Shown here: positions 46,419 to 57,527 of the stretch, one piece after another
How the letters are laid out: every line of letters begins with the position of its first letter
Numbering within the stretch: the stretch's first letter is position 1
Source of the DNA: Purpureocillium takamizusanense
Taxonomy: Eukaryota; Ascomycota; Sordariomycetes; Hypocreales; Ophiocordycipitaceae
Direction of reading: 5' to 3'
Assembly (NCBI RefSeq): GCF_022605165.1
Contig: NC_063072.1
Span: 1,860,001-1,924,000 of the forward strand
DNA: 64,000 nucleotides
Translations under genes and position numbers: made by a program
Notes under the pieces: generated by a model
What the model was told of the DNA's origin: nothing
What the model saw: the letters and a program-made list of their open reading frames with translations, nothing else
The model's database searches: none

Positions 46419-47813
46419 ACTCTTCCCTTCTGACCATCCGTCTCAACAGTTCCGAGAGCAATGGACCCGGCAGGGCTTGGAAGGCGGCAAGAAGGCCGCC
46501 AAGGCGCTCCGAGAAGCCATCACCGAGCAGTGCGGCGACCGCGCAGACGACATCGAGATAGTGTGCAAGGTCATGACCAACATGGGGGCGCTCGGCAGGA
46601 CGCTGGCCCGCGCCGGCGGCCTGGAAAGCTCCGTCGATATCAGGGACTTTGCCGCCGGCTTCACGAGCGCGTATGCCTCGTTTGATTTTGTCGATGTGGG
46701 CGCCGCCCCGGGCGCCGCGAGCTGCAAGCTGAAAGGTATGCATGCCCACTCTTTGCTGGCTGCAAGACAGACAGTCTAGGCGTCTGTTGTCGGTCGACGT
46801 TGTTTTTGCTGATTTTGTTTCCGACACTCGATGGATGCCGCCTCGTACAGATAACACGCGCTGGCACCTGCAAAATCAAAACTGCAAGCACATTTTACTG
46901 GGAATATCGCACGACTCGTCCTATGCCCCGTTTGTGAGCGAGATTCTCGAGGACGAGAGCACGCGACAGTGCATCACCGTGCTGGAGGGGGTGCCCGTGC
47001 CGCACGAACTGGCGTCGACCGAGGTCAAGATCATGGACATTGGCAAGAACCTCTTTCGCTGCGAGAGCCTCGGCAGCGGTATGTGCACGGCATGGGCCAA
47101 CGGCGGCGGCGGCCCTCGGACGGCGAGCCCGGCGACGAGCGTGGCGTCGAGCAACATGATGATGACGCCGGGCAGCGGCAGCGGCAGCGGCAGCATGTCG
47201 TACGCCAACGTCACGTCGAGCGGCAGCCCGCCGCCGCAAATCACGGTGGCCCTGGCGCCCAGCAAGGCCTTCAGCCCGGTGACGCGGGCCAAGGTGCAGT
47301 ACCAGCAGGTGCCGCCGCAGCAGCTGGACTGGCACCCGGGGGCGCGGGGGCTGGACGAGCCCATCACGGTGAGCGTGGCGGCGCTCGAGAACATCAAGAA
47401 GCGCAAGGACCACGACAAGCTGTGCAACAACCACTTTTTGCGCGGGCCCTGCACAAAGGGCGACTCGTGCATGTTTGTGCACAACTACAAGCCCACGGCC
47501 GACGAGATCAACGCCATCGCCGTGCTGGCGCGCCAGAACCCCTGCACCAGCGGCCAGGAGTGCGAGCTCGAGGGCTGCATCTACGGACACCACGTACGTT
47601 GTCATGCGTGTTTTTCTTTTCTCTTCCCCTTTTCCCCCCCCTTTTACTGTCTCGAGAGCGAGTTGACAGGCTAACAACGACGACGGCTGCCATTGCAAAA
47701 AGTGTCCGAGCATTAAAGACGGCGTCTGCTGCCACCCGTTTTGCAAGTTTGCCGAGGACGCACACCCGCCCGGCACAAAGTTTAGAAACTCGCATATCCG
47801 CGCCAACAGTTAG
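45652..47813 (+). CDS. CCCH-type tandem zinc-finger protein
   Basis: Exons 45652-45741, 45988-46176, 46270-46317, 46450-46735, 46851-47593 and 47703-47813 give 488 residues. Residues 1-100 form a coiled coil (VDFVQRFHKLQLQ, then RIESSLRLQNKKLSEELETC). A Rossmann-like segment follows, beginning with AYILVMIDGDGLIF, the start of a conserved fungal domain (DUF7923 as I recall it; Asp pairs recall NYN-type nucleases). The C-terminus has CCCH fingers: CNNHFLRGPCTKGDSCMFVH (spacing 8-5-3), then a further Cys/His block, CTSGQECELEGCIYGHHCP, and CCHPFCKFAEDAHPPG. Such proteins usually bind RNA; a nuclease-like role for the central domain is only a suggestion. For the last intron I chose the acceptor at 47701-47702, which gives the family-like GHHCPS; an upstream in-frame acceptor (47668-47669) would add 11 residues. 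Confidence 0.85.
46383..46417 (+). repeat. (GCAG)n microsatellite in an intron
   Basis: About eight GCAG units in the third intron of the CCCH gene. Each unit ends in AG, so the tract offers many potential acceptor sites before the one used at 46448-46449. Confidence 0.9.
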
Positions 47814-48888
47814 AGCACAAGCAAGAAACTTCGGATGACTACTACTCGGGTTCGTACCACAGCTTGAAGGGGCGGACCCGGACGGGCTCGGGCGGGGCTC
47901 GGGAACAGAGTGAGAGAGAGAGAGAGAGAGGTCAACGCGGGACCAGCTGGGGGACTGGCTCTTATAAAATGCAAAAAGGGGGCTATATAACTAGCTCAAG
48001 AACCGGAAAAGGTGAGGGGGGAAGAGAGGAAGGCGGACGGGGACGGTCGTTATACGTACAGGACAAGGCCTCGTTCGTTCCAACATACTTTGTATAATGT
48101 CTTCAAGTAATGGGAAAACAAGGGGGGGTTCTTATTTCTTGTTTGTGCCTTGCAGTCCACCTACGTACGCAGGGCCCCTGGCCGACTCAAAGCCCATCCA
48201 TGCCTCATGCCACAATTCATGTTGGTTGGTTGGCCTTTCAGATGCCAGAGGGGTCGGACGGAGGGAACGCGGCGAGGGTCTTGCCTTGCCCGGCCTGGTC
48301 TACGCGGTTCAACGGCCTGTGGTTGCGAACCCGCGAGACTTTTTAATTGATTCAACGGGGTTGAGGTTGAGCAAGGTTGAGGTTGTTGTTGCCAAATGCC
48401 AATCCATCGATAGGAGGTGGTGGTGGGTGGAGCTTTGTCCCCCCACAGTCTGACGGCCGACCCCACCATTTATTTGCATGCTGGTCAAAATCCACCTCAT
48501 CCTATGCCAGCACGACCACCACCAGACACCAGACCGCTGCGTGTGGTCCAAGTTTCAACCTCACCTCAACCTCAACCTCCTCGCCTTGTCCAAAAGACGA
48601 CCAACTACGAACCCGCCGAATCCGCTCTACCACTACGACCGTTTGAGCGATCCGCCGTCGTCGCGCGCATAGATTTCTACCTGCTCCGGCGGGGCGCCTT
48701 TCTGCCTGCCTGCCTTTCTGCCTCCTTGGCTACTTACCTACCTTCCCTACGAAAGGAGAGGAAGGGGGAAGTGCGGGAACGCAAGGGAAGAGATCAAGAA
48801 ATCAGGGGAGAAAAGACACATCACGAGGGTGGGCCAACGCAGAGCAAGCAGAGCAGAGAAGCAAGAGCACACAGCAGCACCAGCAGCC
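47814..48888. other. CCCH to SRP19 spacer
   Basis: It holds a (GA)n run at 47910-47929 and the SRP19 promoter and leader. The SRP19 leader is rich in AGAGCA and CAGCAG just before the start. No gene recognised. Confidence 0.5.
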
Positions 48889-49824
48889 ATGTCCCACCCC
48901 CGCGTGGAAGAAGTCTCCGACAGCGACCCGGACGCCATCTCCGACCCGGACGAGGGCGACATTGACGACTTTGTCGACACGGACATTATCCGGCGCGTCG
49001 TTCCCGACGACGACGACCAGGCCCGGCGCTCTTCACCGTCGCAGTCACAGTCACATCAACGTGCCGCCGCGCAGTCCCACATCCTCGACCCGGCCGACCT
49101 CAACCCCCTGCGAGCAGGCAATGGCGGCGGCGGCGGCGGCGGCGGCATCTCGCCCGACGAGCACGCCGCGTACATGGGCTTCCAGACGCTGTACCCCGTC
49201 TACTTTGACGCGACGCGCTCCCGCGCCGAGGGCCGCCGCGTGCCCGCCCACCTGGCCGTGCGCAACCCCCTCGCGCGCGACATCGCCAACGCCTGCTCCC
49301 GCCTGCGCCTGCAGACGCTCCTCGAGCCCGAGAAGACGCACCCCAAGGACTGGGCGAACCCGGGCCGCGTCAAGGTCGGCCTCAAGCATTCGTCTTCTTC
49401 CGTCGCTGTCGTCAAGAACAAGCACCACCTCTACACCCTCGTCGCCAGGCACCTCGCCGACAACCCCACCACGGAGAGCAGCGCCGGCCTGCGCCTGCGC
49501 GTCGGCGGCCAGCTCCAGCCCCCCGAGGGGAAGCCCTACCCGCGCCCCGCCGTGCCCCGCGGCTGGAAGATGGGCGACCTGCTGCCCTACCTCAGCCCCG
49601 CCATGACGGGCGGCGGCGTCTCCGAGAACCTCTTCAAGGACATGATGAAGGAGATGCAGGGCGGCGGGGACCCCATGGCCGCCCTCATGGCGAGCCAGCA
49701 GGCCGGTGCAGCCGGCGGCAGCGGCAGCGGCAGCGGCCTAGGTATGTTGGCGGCGGACGAGGGCGGTGCAGCCGGCGGCGGCGGCAAGAAGAAAAAGGAC
49801 AAAAAGGCCAAGGGGAGGGCTTGA
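48889..49824 (+). CDS. SEC65: Signal recognition particle subunit SRP19 (Sec65)
   Basis: Single exon, 311 residues. The SRP19 domain begins at about residue 97 (YPVYFDATRSRAEGRRVP) and continues with LAVRNPLARDIANACSRL and the HPKDWANPGRVKV motif, all diagnostic. SRP19 binds helices 6 and 8 of SRP RNA and lets SRP54 join the particle that targets secretory proteins to the endoplasmic reticulum. The N-terminus is acidic (DSDPDAISDPDEGDIDDF) and followed by a Gly run coded by a GGC tract (49127-49146). The C-terminus is Gly/Ser-rich and ends in a Lys-rich tail (GKKKKDKKAKGRA), as in yeast Sec65 and other fungal forms. Convergent with the dynactin gene. Confidence 0.94.
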   Translation: MSHPRVEEVSDSDPDAISDPDEGDIDDFVDTDIIRRVVPDDDDQARRSSPSQSQSHQRAAAQSHILDPADLNPLRAGNGGGGGGGGISPDEHAAYMGFQTLYPVYFDATRSRAEGRRVPAHLAVRNPLARDIANACSRLRLQTLLEPEKTHPKDWANPGRVKVGLKHSSSSVAVVKNKHHLYTLVARHLADNPTTESSAGLRLRVGGQLQPPEGKPYPRPAVPRGWKMGDLLPYLSPAMTGGGVSENLFKDMMKEMQGGGDPMAALMASQQAGAAGGSGSGSGLGMLAADEGGAAGGGGKKKKDKKAKGRA

Positions 49825-50352
49825 TGGATGCACGGACGAGAGAGCCTTCCCTGCTTCCTCGCTCGCTGGCCCCTCCCCCCCGCGTGGACGAGGTTGTAGG
49901 TACCTTGGATGGTCAGTCGGCTGGTGTGTAGGGTTGTGCCGGGAGTGCGGTTACAGGACGGGCTCTGGACGTGGCAAGACATGTGGTCGATTGTTCGCCA
50001 TGGATGCAGAGGTCCCATCAGTCAGATATATACCTCTGCGTGGGGGCAGAGTTGAGCCACCACGGACATGGTGCGGACCGTAAAACACACCTAAAATTCA
50101 AATCACAAAACGAGCACACCACGTAAATGCCTTGCTCCTTCCTGAATCAAGGTCATGCATGTGCCTTGTAGCATACGTGCTCAACGCTTCAGAGACCTCC
50201 CCCCACAACATGATCGAGACACTTGCAATATATCCGGTGCAATACATCTATATATACAAGTATAAACGCAATGTACGCCTCGCATCTTGTCTACGAGACC
50301 TCTCGGTCCGCTGGGTATCAATCCTTGCCTTCGTCATGCGCAGTACCCCATC
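49825..50352. other. Convergent 3' region SRP19 - dynactin
   Basis: 528 bp between two gene ends, presumably both 3' UTRs. A palindrome-like ATCTATATATACAAGTATA segment lies near 50246. No gene recognised. Confidence 0.5.
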
Positions 50353-53300
50353 TCATACGGCGGCGATCCTGCTCCCCTGCAGCGCCTCCCACTCGCGCGA
50401 TCCCACAACCTGCACGCCATCTCTTCCGATGCCCATGCCGGCCATCATCGTCTTGCCGTCGCCGCGCGGCAGCCTAATCTGCAACTGTGCCGCCGGGTTG
50501 CCAACATGCCGTCTCGGACCGTCGTCCTTGCGAAGCGCGGCCGACTTCTTGACCACGGCGTCTTGCCACGAAGACAGCGCGGCGTAGTCCTCCATCTGCC
50601 TTGCGGCGTGGTACTGCGGCGTCGTCTTGGCCGGTCGCCACGCGAGTTTGTCCTTTGGCAGCGCCGAAAAGTCAAAGAGCGTCGCCGACGTCGCCACCTT
50701 GATCAGCTCGCCGAGTACGTCTTTGCCTTCGGTCTGGAGCAGCTTCTTCCGCTGCTCCGCGAGGCCCGCCGGCTTCACCAGAGGTTCGGCCAGCCAGTCG
50801 TAGCCCTGCTGTTCCTTGGTGCGAGCACGTCGGCTGTCCTCACGCAGGTACCGCACGGCAGATTGCAGGCTCTCAATGTCCCTCTTCAAGGCGTCCATCT
50901 CCCGAGCCGTTGCAACTGCACGTTCCTGCCCGGCCTTCATCCCTGCTGCATCCGCGCCGTCGGCATACGCCCGGCTGTCGCTCGCAATCTTCTTCCACTT
51001 GTCGCGCTCCGACTCGAGGTTCTTGAGCTCCCGGTCTTGCTTCTCGATGTCTTCCTTCAGACTCGTGACTTGCTCGCCCGACGCCTCGAGCTGCTTCTGC
51101 AAATTCGTGATGCGATCGACGTTAGCTTGCGCATCTCGCATGCGCGATTCCAGCGTCTCAATTTTAAGCACAGCGGTACTGAGGTGCTCATCACGCTGCG
51201 CAATTGTGCGGCGGGCCTCGTTATGCTCCTCCTTGAGTCGTCGCAACTCTTCCTCTGCGTCCACGGGCACCGTCTTGAGCGCCTTGAGTTCTTGCGATCG
51301 GAGACGCCAGGGAGCAGGGTTCATGTCAAACTCTTGTGACTGCTCCAGATCCGTAGCCAGCCCGGCCAGGTCAGTGACCTGACTGTTGACCGCGCGGAGC
51401 TTGGACAGGTAGTGCGATATCGAGTCCGTCTCCATGACCGCCCCCGTCTCCGTGGCAGCGGCTTGAATGACATCCTGGACCTCTTCGTGCGTAAAGGGCT
51501 CATTGCGGCCCTCATCCTGTGTGAAGAGCTTGTGGACGCTGTTGCCAATTTTTCGCGCCAGCGCAGCCAGCTCGAGACTGCCACTCTCGCATTGTTCAAA
51601 GGCCTCTCTCGTGTCTGGCGAAAGCGACAATGACCGCGTCTTGAGATCCTCCAAGGCTCGCACCGCTTTGCCGGCAATCACCTTGGTGCTCCTGGTCTGC
51701 GTAATGATCAAGTCGAACTGCTTGGCGAAATCGTGGCCAAGCTTGTAGTTGTCGGCCTCCTGACCCTCTGCCGGTAGCACGCGCTGCACCATGAGCTTCG
51801 TGGTGTTGAATGTCACGGCCGCGGATTCAAGGTGACTTTGAACAACCAGCGACCGCATGTGAACCTCGTCAGCAAAGTTGGACAGCCCACTAGAGATGTG
51901 AACCTCGGCGAGATGCGACATGAGAGCCACGGTGCGGTGCAATTCGTCTGCGCAAGTCTTCTCTTTCAGGTCGTCTCGTCGTAGTCCGTCAATCCAGACA
52001 TTCAGCGCCCGCTCCACGGGCTCGAGCTCGTGTAGGGCATTCTGGTACTTTGAGAACCGCTCCATCGAGCAGTGGCTTATGTCGTTGACGAAGCGGTCGC
52101 ACATGGCGGACACCCATACCAGCTTGTCAACAGCATCGCAGCCAGCAAAGACATCATCCTCATGACCGGGGTGGGGCTGGCCGCTGACACGCTCCCGGAT
52201 GAAACCGTTCAGGAGGTTGGCCTTGAACGCAAGTCTGCGGAATCGCAACAGCGCAAGAACCGAGTCTTGGTCTTCCACGTAGGTGTCGGGCAAGAAGAGC
52301 CTAACAATCTCGAGATGTTTGCCTGCTTCCTCCGCTTCTAGCCGGCGAAGCTCCAAATCAATCGTCTTGACTTGTGCCTTGGCAGCGGAAAGCTGAAGCT
52401 TCATGTTGAGATCCATCATGGCTCTCGAGCGGTCATTGAGCTTCTCTGATTCACCCTCCGTGACTGCCTGAGAGGCCCGCATGTCCTCCAGGTCACCTTG
52501 CAAGCTGGTGACGAGCTCGCGGAATCTAGATAGGGTGTACTCCATGTCCTCGAAAGCCTCTTCTTGTTGGGCGGCCCGGCGTGCCTGCTCTGCAATGACG
52601 CTGTCCTTGAAGTCGAGGTCTTCTTGCATCTCTTTTTCGTTCTGGACATGGTTGGCTTCCAGCTCGTCGTTGATCTCTTTAAGGTTCTCCAGATCGTCGA
52701 TGACAGCCTTGAGCTCCTCGATCTGCTCCGACATGCTCATGTTGCGGTCCGTGAGGTCCTCAATCATGTCTTCGGCGCCGAGGGCGTTGTCAAGCTGCTG
52801 GCGGAGATCATCAACCGCAGCCTCGGATTTGTCCAGCTTTTCTTTGGTCTTTGCATTCTCAGCCTTTACGGCGTTGAACTGTTTCAACTCATCCTCCAGT
52901 CCAGCGATCTGATCCCGAAGTCCCTCTTCTTGTTCTTGGGTTATGTCACGGAGCCTCAATAAGGCGTCACGCAGTCGTTCGTTGGTACGTTCCATCTGCA
53001 GCCAACCGGTGCTGGCGCGTTCCTCGGGCGTCATGCCTTTGCTGTACTCGGTGTTCTCTTCGCGCAGAATCTCGACTTCCAGCTCAAGCTCCTCAGTCTT
53101 TTGCTTGAGGGTCTCGAGCTCCATTTTCAGGACTTCGGCCGTCTCTTCTGCCATCTCTCGGTCCAGAGCGGCGAGTTCTAGTGCAGAGTCATGCTCGGCC
53201 TGCATAGCTTCCACAGATTCAAATCGGGCCTCGGCCTCCTTGAGCTGTTTCCTTAGCTCGGCATTCTCTTGCTGCTGCGGCTGATACTTTTGCTGGAGCT

Positions 53301-54415
53301 TCTGGATGATGGTCTCAAACTTGTCGCGTTCCCCCTGAACCTTGTCGAGCTGCTGAAGCTTGTCACGATCTTCGATTCGTTTTCGCTCGAGGACTCGAAG
53401 CTTGGCCTTCAAGTCCTCTATCTCTCGGCTTGCTGCGGTCGTGCCTGGGGTTCGAGACGCCGGTGCCGGTGCAGCCGGCCTCTTCGGAGGTGGTGTAGCA
53501 GATGTCCCGGGTGATGTTGCGGCGGCCATCTTCTCGAGCGCATTTGCCCTCCCCCGAGCCGGGCTGGTTGGCTGTGGTGCAATGATAGGTGCAGTACCCC
53601 TCACAGGCGACACTGGCGTGGTGTCGTCGGCCGAGCTGCTATCCCGTCCAGCTTGGGAATCGGCAGATGGACGGCGAGCAGCGTTGGGTTGGGAGAGTGC
53701 GCGTACACCTCCCGGCAACGCTCGGCCGGTCGACATCCGCGCAGTCACGGTGCTGGCTCTCGAAGTCACAGAGGATATGGAGGACTGTCGCGCAGTTCGA
53801 GTTGAGGGAAGTGCCGGTGGGCCCATTGAGGTCCGCTGTCCGCTTATTGAAGTTCGTGGCTTACTTCCGACGGACGAAACGCGAGCGTTCGAGGGTGTGC
53901 CCGTTCGCGATGCTGAAGAGCTGGAGGGGCCGCTCAGCTGCTTGGTGGGAGATTTTGCAGGAGACTTGATTTTGCGTCAGAATCATGGAGGCGGCCACTG
54001 TCAGGATGCTCACCCTAATGGCGCTCGTCGGACGAGACATCTTAGGCCCCGGGCTCGGACTTGGCGCGTTGATGCTCCGGCGCTTTGTCGAGGCCACGTC
54101 TCCGGCAGCGGCCGATGTCCTGCCGGACACGGGATTGAGGCTGCTCGGACGTGCTGGCTTCCGCGCCGCGGGAGGCTTTGCACTGGGTGGCTGAGCAAGA
54201 ATGGTCACCATCATGGGCTTAACGAACATGCCATAGCCCATGGGACAGTCGAAGTAGCGCTCGCCTTGGACGCTGCCGTCGTTCTTCCCGGTCTTGTCCT
54301 CGAGCTCGACGCCGACCCATTCTCCCACCTGGAAGTGGGTTTGGCCGGCGAAGCGGACGATGCCTTTGCGGCCATCGCTGAGCTGGACCGTCTGGCCTGG
54401 TTTGAAGTCGGGCAT
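50353..54415 (-). CDS. ro-3: Dynactin large subunit p150-Glued
   Basis: Two exons on the minus strand, 54415-54014 and 53964-50353, give 1337 residues. The N-terminal CAP-Gly domain (about 1-70) reads GQTHFQVGEWVGVELEDKTG followed by KNDGSVQGERYFDCPMGYG, with the KNDG signature that binds the C-terminal EEY tail of tubulin and EB proteins. A basic Ser/Pro-rich linker (about 70-230) follows, then long coiled coils (about 240-560 and 930-1090) flanking the dynactin domain (from about 620). Its length and layout match Neurospora RO-3 and Aspergillus NUDM. The protein links dynein to microtubules and cargo and is needed for nuclear migration and retrograde vesicle transport in hyphae. The single 49-bp intron lies in the linker. 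The HMG-box gene lies upstream on the same strand. Confidence 0.95.
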
Positions 54416-55278
54416 TATAAGAGGCTGCTGAAGGGACGAGGGCGCATCGTGCCGGAGTCAGAACGTTGTGACGCTGCAGTGCAGGCCGTGGGCGGCGTGG
54501 ATTGGTGACGATGCCGGGTCGTTGTTGACAATGAGGCTGCGCCAGGGGATGGTTGATGGATGGGGTGGGATGGGATGAGATGGAGCTTGGGTGGATCACA
54601 TGTGGCTCCCCTAACATTGACAAAGAAACACGGAGACACTGGACGCGTTTTGGTGGACGCGCCCCATCCATCGCTGGGGTGCTATGCTGACCCAGCACTT
54701 AGCAGTAAAACAATACCCGGCCCCACTTCTCGGCCCCTGAAGCAGAGCATCGGCCAGGGGGGGGGAGGGGGGGGGGGGGCGCCCACCTAACGATTGATGC
54801 AATGGAGTACTAGAGGTACCTTCGTACTGTGCGAAGTACTGACGGGCTGGGCTGGTGCTCTCCTTCCCACACCAGCCGCACTTACAGGGCGTCTTCGCCC
54901 ATCCAAGCAGGAGGAGCGCTACAAAAAAGTCGGCAACACGCACCTTCCGCCGATAGAGTAGAGGCTTTGATGCGAAGCGCCTAACCAAGGTGGCACTATC
55001 TACTGTAGATACTTTTATGGGAGCAATACCTACAGTACTAAGGGTGGCGGCCAATCTACTGCGGACATTTTGCACTTCGCATCGCATGGCCTTTTCCACC
55101 TGCACACTGGCAATCATGAACCATGCAGCGGTTGTGCAACACTTCAACGGTCATTAATTGGTCTCGTTACGTCCTTACAACGATGTCCTCCCTACAAGCT
55201 CGCAGGCTTGCCTGCCTCGCTCGGCACACAGCCCACGACATTGCGGTCGTTTCTGTCGACGTGCGGCATCGTGGGCGC
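54416..55278. other. Spacer between HMG-box and dynactin genes, with a G-tract
   Basis: It includes the dynactin promoter. At 54757-54779 is a run of 22 G interrupted by one A, a likely quadruplex former, about 340 bp upstream of the dynactin start. Short palindromic TACTGTAGATAC/TACAGTA strings occur near 55000-55035. No gene recognised. Confidence 0.5.
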
Positions 55279-57527
55279 TCATAGAGTGTCTGACCTCCAT
55301 CCCTGAGGCAGCGTCTCGCGGAACGATCCCTCTCTCATCCATTCCATCACTTCAAAGGCTATCCTCCTCTCGGTGCCCTCATCCATCTCCTTATTCGAGG
55401 GCAACTTGACGAGGATCGAGCCCAGCCGCCGCGAAAGCTCGACAACCCTGCGACTGCCCGCCTCGTCGTCTTCAGCCGGCATGACGTGGACCACGAGGTC
55501 CGGACAGACAGTCCCACGCCACAGTGACGCCATCCACTGCCAATGATCCAGTGGCGAGTACGAGTCCTGGATTGGCATCGTGCAGGCGTACCTGTCCGAT
55601 ACTGTCAGGCTGAAGCCATCTCTGGCCAATGCCACCGGCATCTTAACGGTCAAGCCAGGTCCTTTGTCGTCTTCGGGCGGCGTGCACGCTTCGGTCGACC
55701 GGGCTTGGGCCACCACCCGCTCCCCGTCTGCCCTCTGGTCCTCGGCACTGGGGATGAGGGCCGTCTTCCCAGTGATATGGCGGCCAATTTGCTTCGACTT
55801 CTTCTGCCACGAGGATACGACGTCGAAATACGGTTCAAACGAATCGCCAAATTTGCTACCAGCACGGCTCAAGGACGACGCCTGCATCACCGACTCATGC
55901 TGAGGCGACTCGTCCTTCCACACCTTCAAGTCGATGTCGCCGCACGCCACCAGTGTCTTCTCGATAGCCGCGCCCACCTCTCGGAGCAGCCTCGCATTAG
56001 AGCCCTCCACCGCAATGAAAGCACCCCTTGTGACCCCAGGCCCAGCCTCCCTTGCCAGGGGCGGAGCGGTCCGACAGATGCTCGCAAGCACGGACAGCTT
56101 GCGGCTCAGGGGAATGGCCTTGATGCTGCCCTCCAAAGATGAGCTGCATAGTCCACGAGATTCTCGGGGGGGTGATTCCATGACGCCTGCCATGGGCAAG
56201 CTGACGCGACGGGTATCCAAGGAGGGCATACGAGACGGCGAAGGTGGCACCGACGACTGTAGGGGCGGCAGTCGAAGAGACTCGTCGAAGCCACTGTGCC
56301 GTCGATTGGACGGGTCTTTCTCCAGCCAGGACGTCGACGGCGATGGCCGAAACGGTGGAGGCATCGGGCCGCTCTGAGATCTCGGCAAATTCCCAAGCTC
56401 AGGTAGAGACGTTCGAACATAGGCATGAGCAGGAGTCTGCGGCGGGCCGTCTGTCCGCGCGACAGCTACTTCTCCGGGCTTCCTGCTCACATAACCGCTG
56501 AGGGATCCGTTGATGGGATGGTATCCACCCGCGTCGTTGGCCCGACGTCTCTTCATGCCCGGGGAGGTTGGCTCGCCATTCTCGACATCTCTGACGGATG
56601 GCAATTTGGTCGGAAATGGCAGTGCACTTGTTGGCGACTGCTCGAAGCTCGATCGGCGAGATCTGTCCGTGTCTGCTCGCTGGAGGCTGGGCCTGCCTTG
56701 AGATCCGGCCCCCATCTTGGCCGCCGGAGATAATGCAAAGGGCGTTGACGGCGTTTGCGGGGTAGCAGCGGCTCGTCCATGGCACTTTGGGCATCGACCT
56801 GGCTCCTCTGTCGGCGACGTGGTCCCCCATCCAGCCTGGGGCTTGTTCCCGCGGCGCGGCTGGTAGCGGTAGTTGGGGTACTGTGTCTGGTGGCGCTGCT
56901 TCTCCTCCTCGGCGAGGTTCTTCCAAGTCTGCTTCACTTCCTCGTCTTCATTCTTCCACTTCTCTCCGATGATTTTGGATATGTCTGGGTTGGACAGCTT
57001 GGGGTTGTCTGCCGTTACCTGCGCCTGGTGATGCTGGCGATACAGAATGAATGCTGGCCAACGAACCGTCTGTCAGCCTGGTCTTAGCTCAGAGCAGCGG
57101 CAAGCAAGTCTGGACTCCCACTTAGGGACTCGCTGACCACTCCATGCCCCATAACCACATCAATACGGAATGTCAGGCGCCGGAGGCGGGTGTTAAACAA
57201 CGTCTTTTACTCACCATTTCGCGGCCTCGGGATTTTGGGAGCTGGTGTGCAAAGGCAGATGAGGTCCCTGGCGGTGTCTTGCCTCTGGGCGCCTGCGCCG
57301 CTGGCGCTTGGGGACTCTTGCATGCCGCGGTCGGCATCCACGGCGTGTATGGTGGAAGCCCGCTTTCTTGATGACGCGGATCGGAGAGGTGAGGGTGAGT
57401 GGCCCCCATCAGCCGCGGCGGCGATGCCAGCTGGCTGCTTGTACTGCTGTCCCAGGTCCACGTGACGGCGAACAGGAGCTCCGATGGCTTCCATGTGTCG
57501 AGCAGCCAGGGCGAGCACTTGTGTCAT
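55279..57527 (-). CDS. HMG-box transcription factor (MATA_HMG-type)
   Basis: Exons on the minus strand, 57527-57215 and 57053-55279, give 695 residues. The HMG box spans about 99-170: IPRPRN joins AFILYRQHHQAQ across the intron, then NPKLSNPDISKIIGEKWKNE, TWKNLAEEEKQRHQ and YPNYRYQPRR. An intron inside the box is also common in fungal mating-type HMG genes. After the box comes a short CPKC motif, a long Ser/Pro-rich region, and a conserved C-terminal half (GAFIAVEGSNARLLREVG, DLVVHVMPAEDDEAG). The protein should bind the minor groove of DNA in the nucleus. It resembles the autosomal HMG regulators that control sexual development in Sordariomycetes; which one cannot be said. It is not a mating-type locus: no MAT neighbours are present. 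Start 57527 is the first ATG of the frame; homologues may begin elsewhere. Confidence 0.85.

Noticed and set aside
46895..47806. Minus-strand open frame of 303 codons
   Set aside because: Antisense of the GC-rich CCCH exon; the sense strand carries the zinc-finger motifs.
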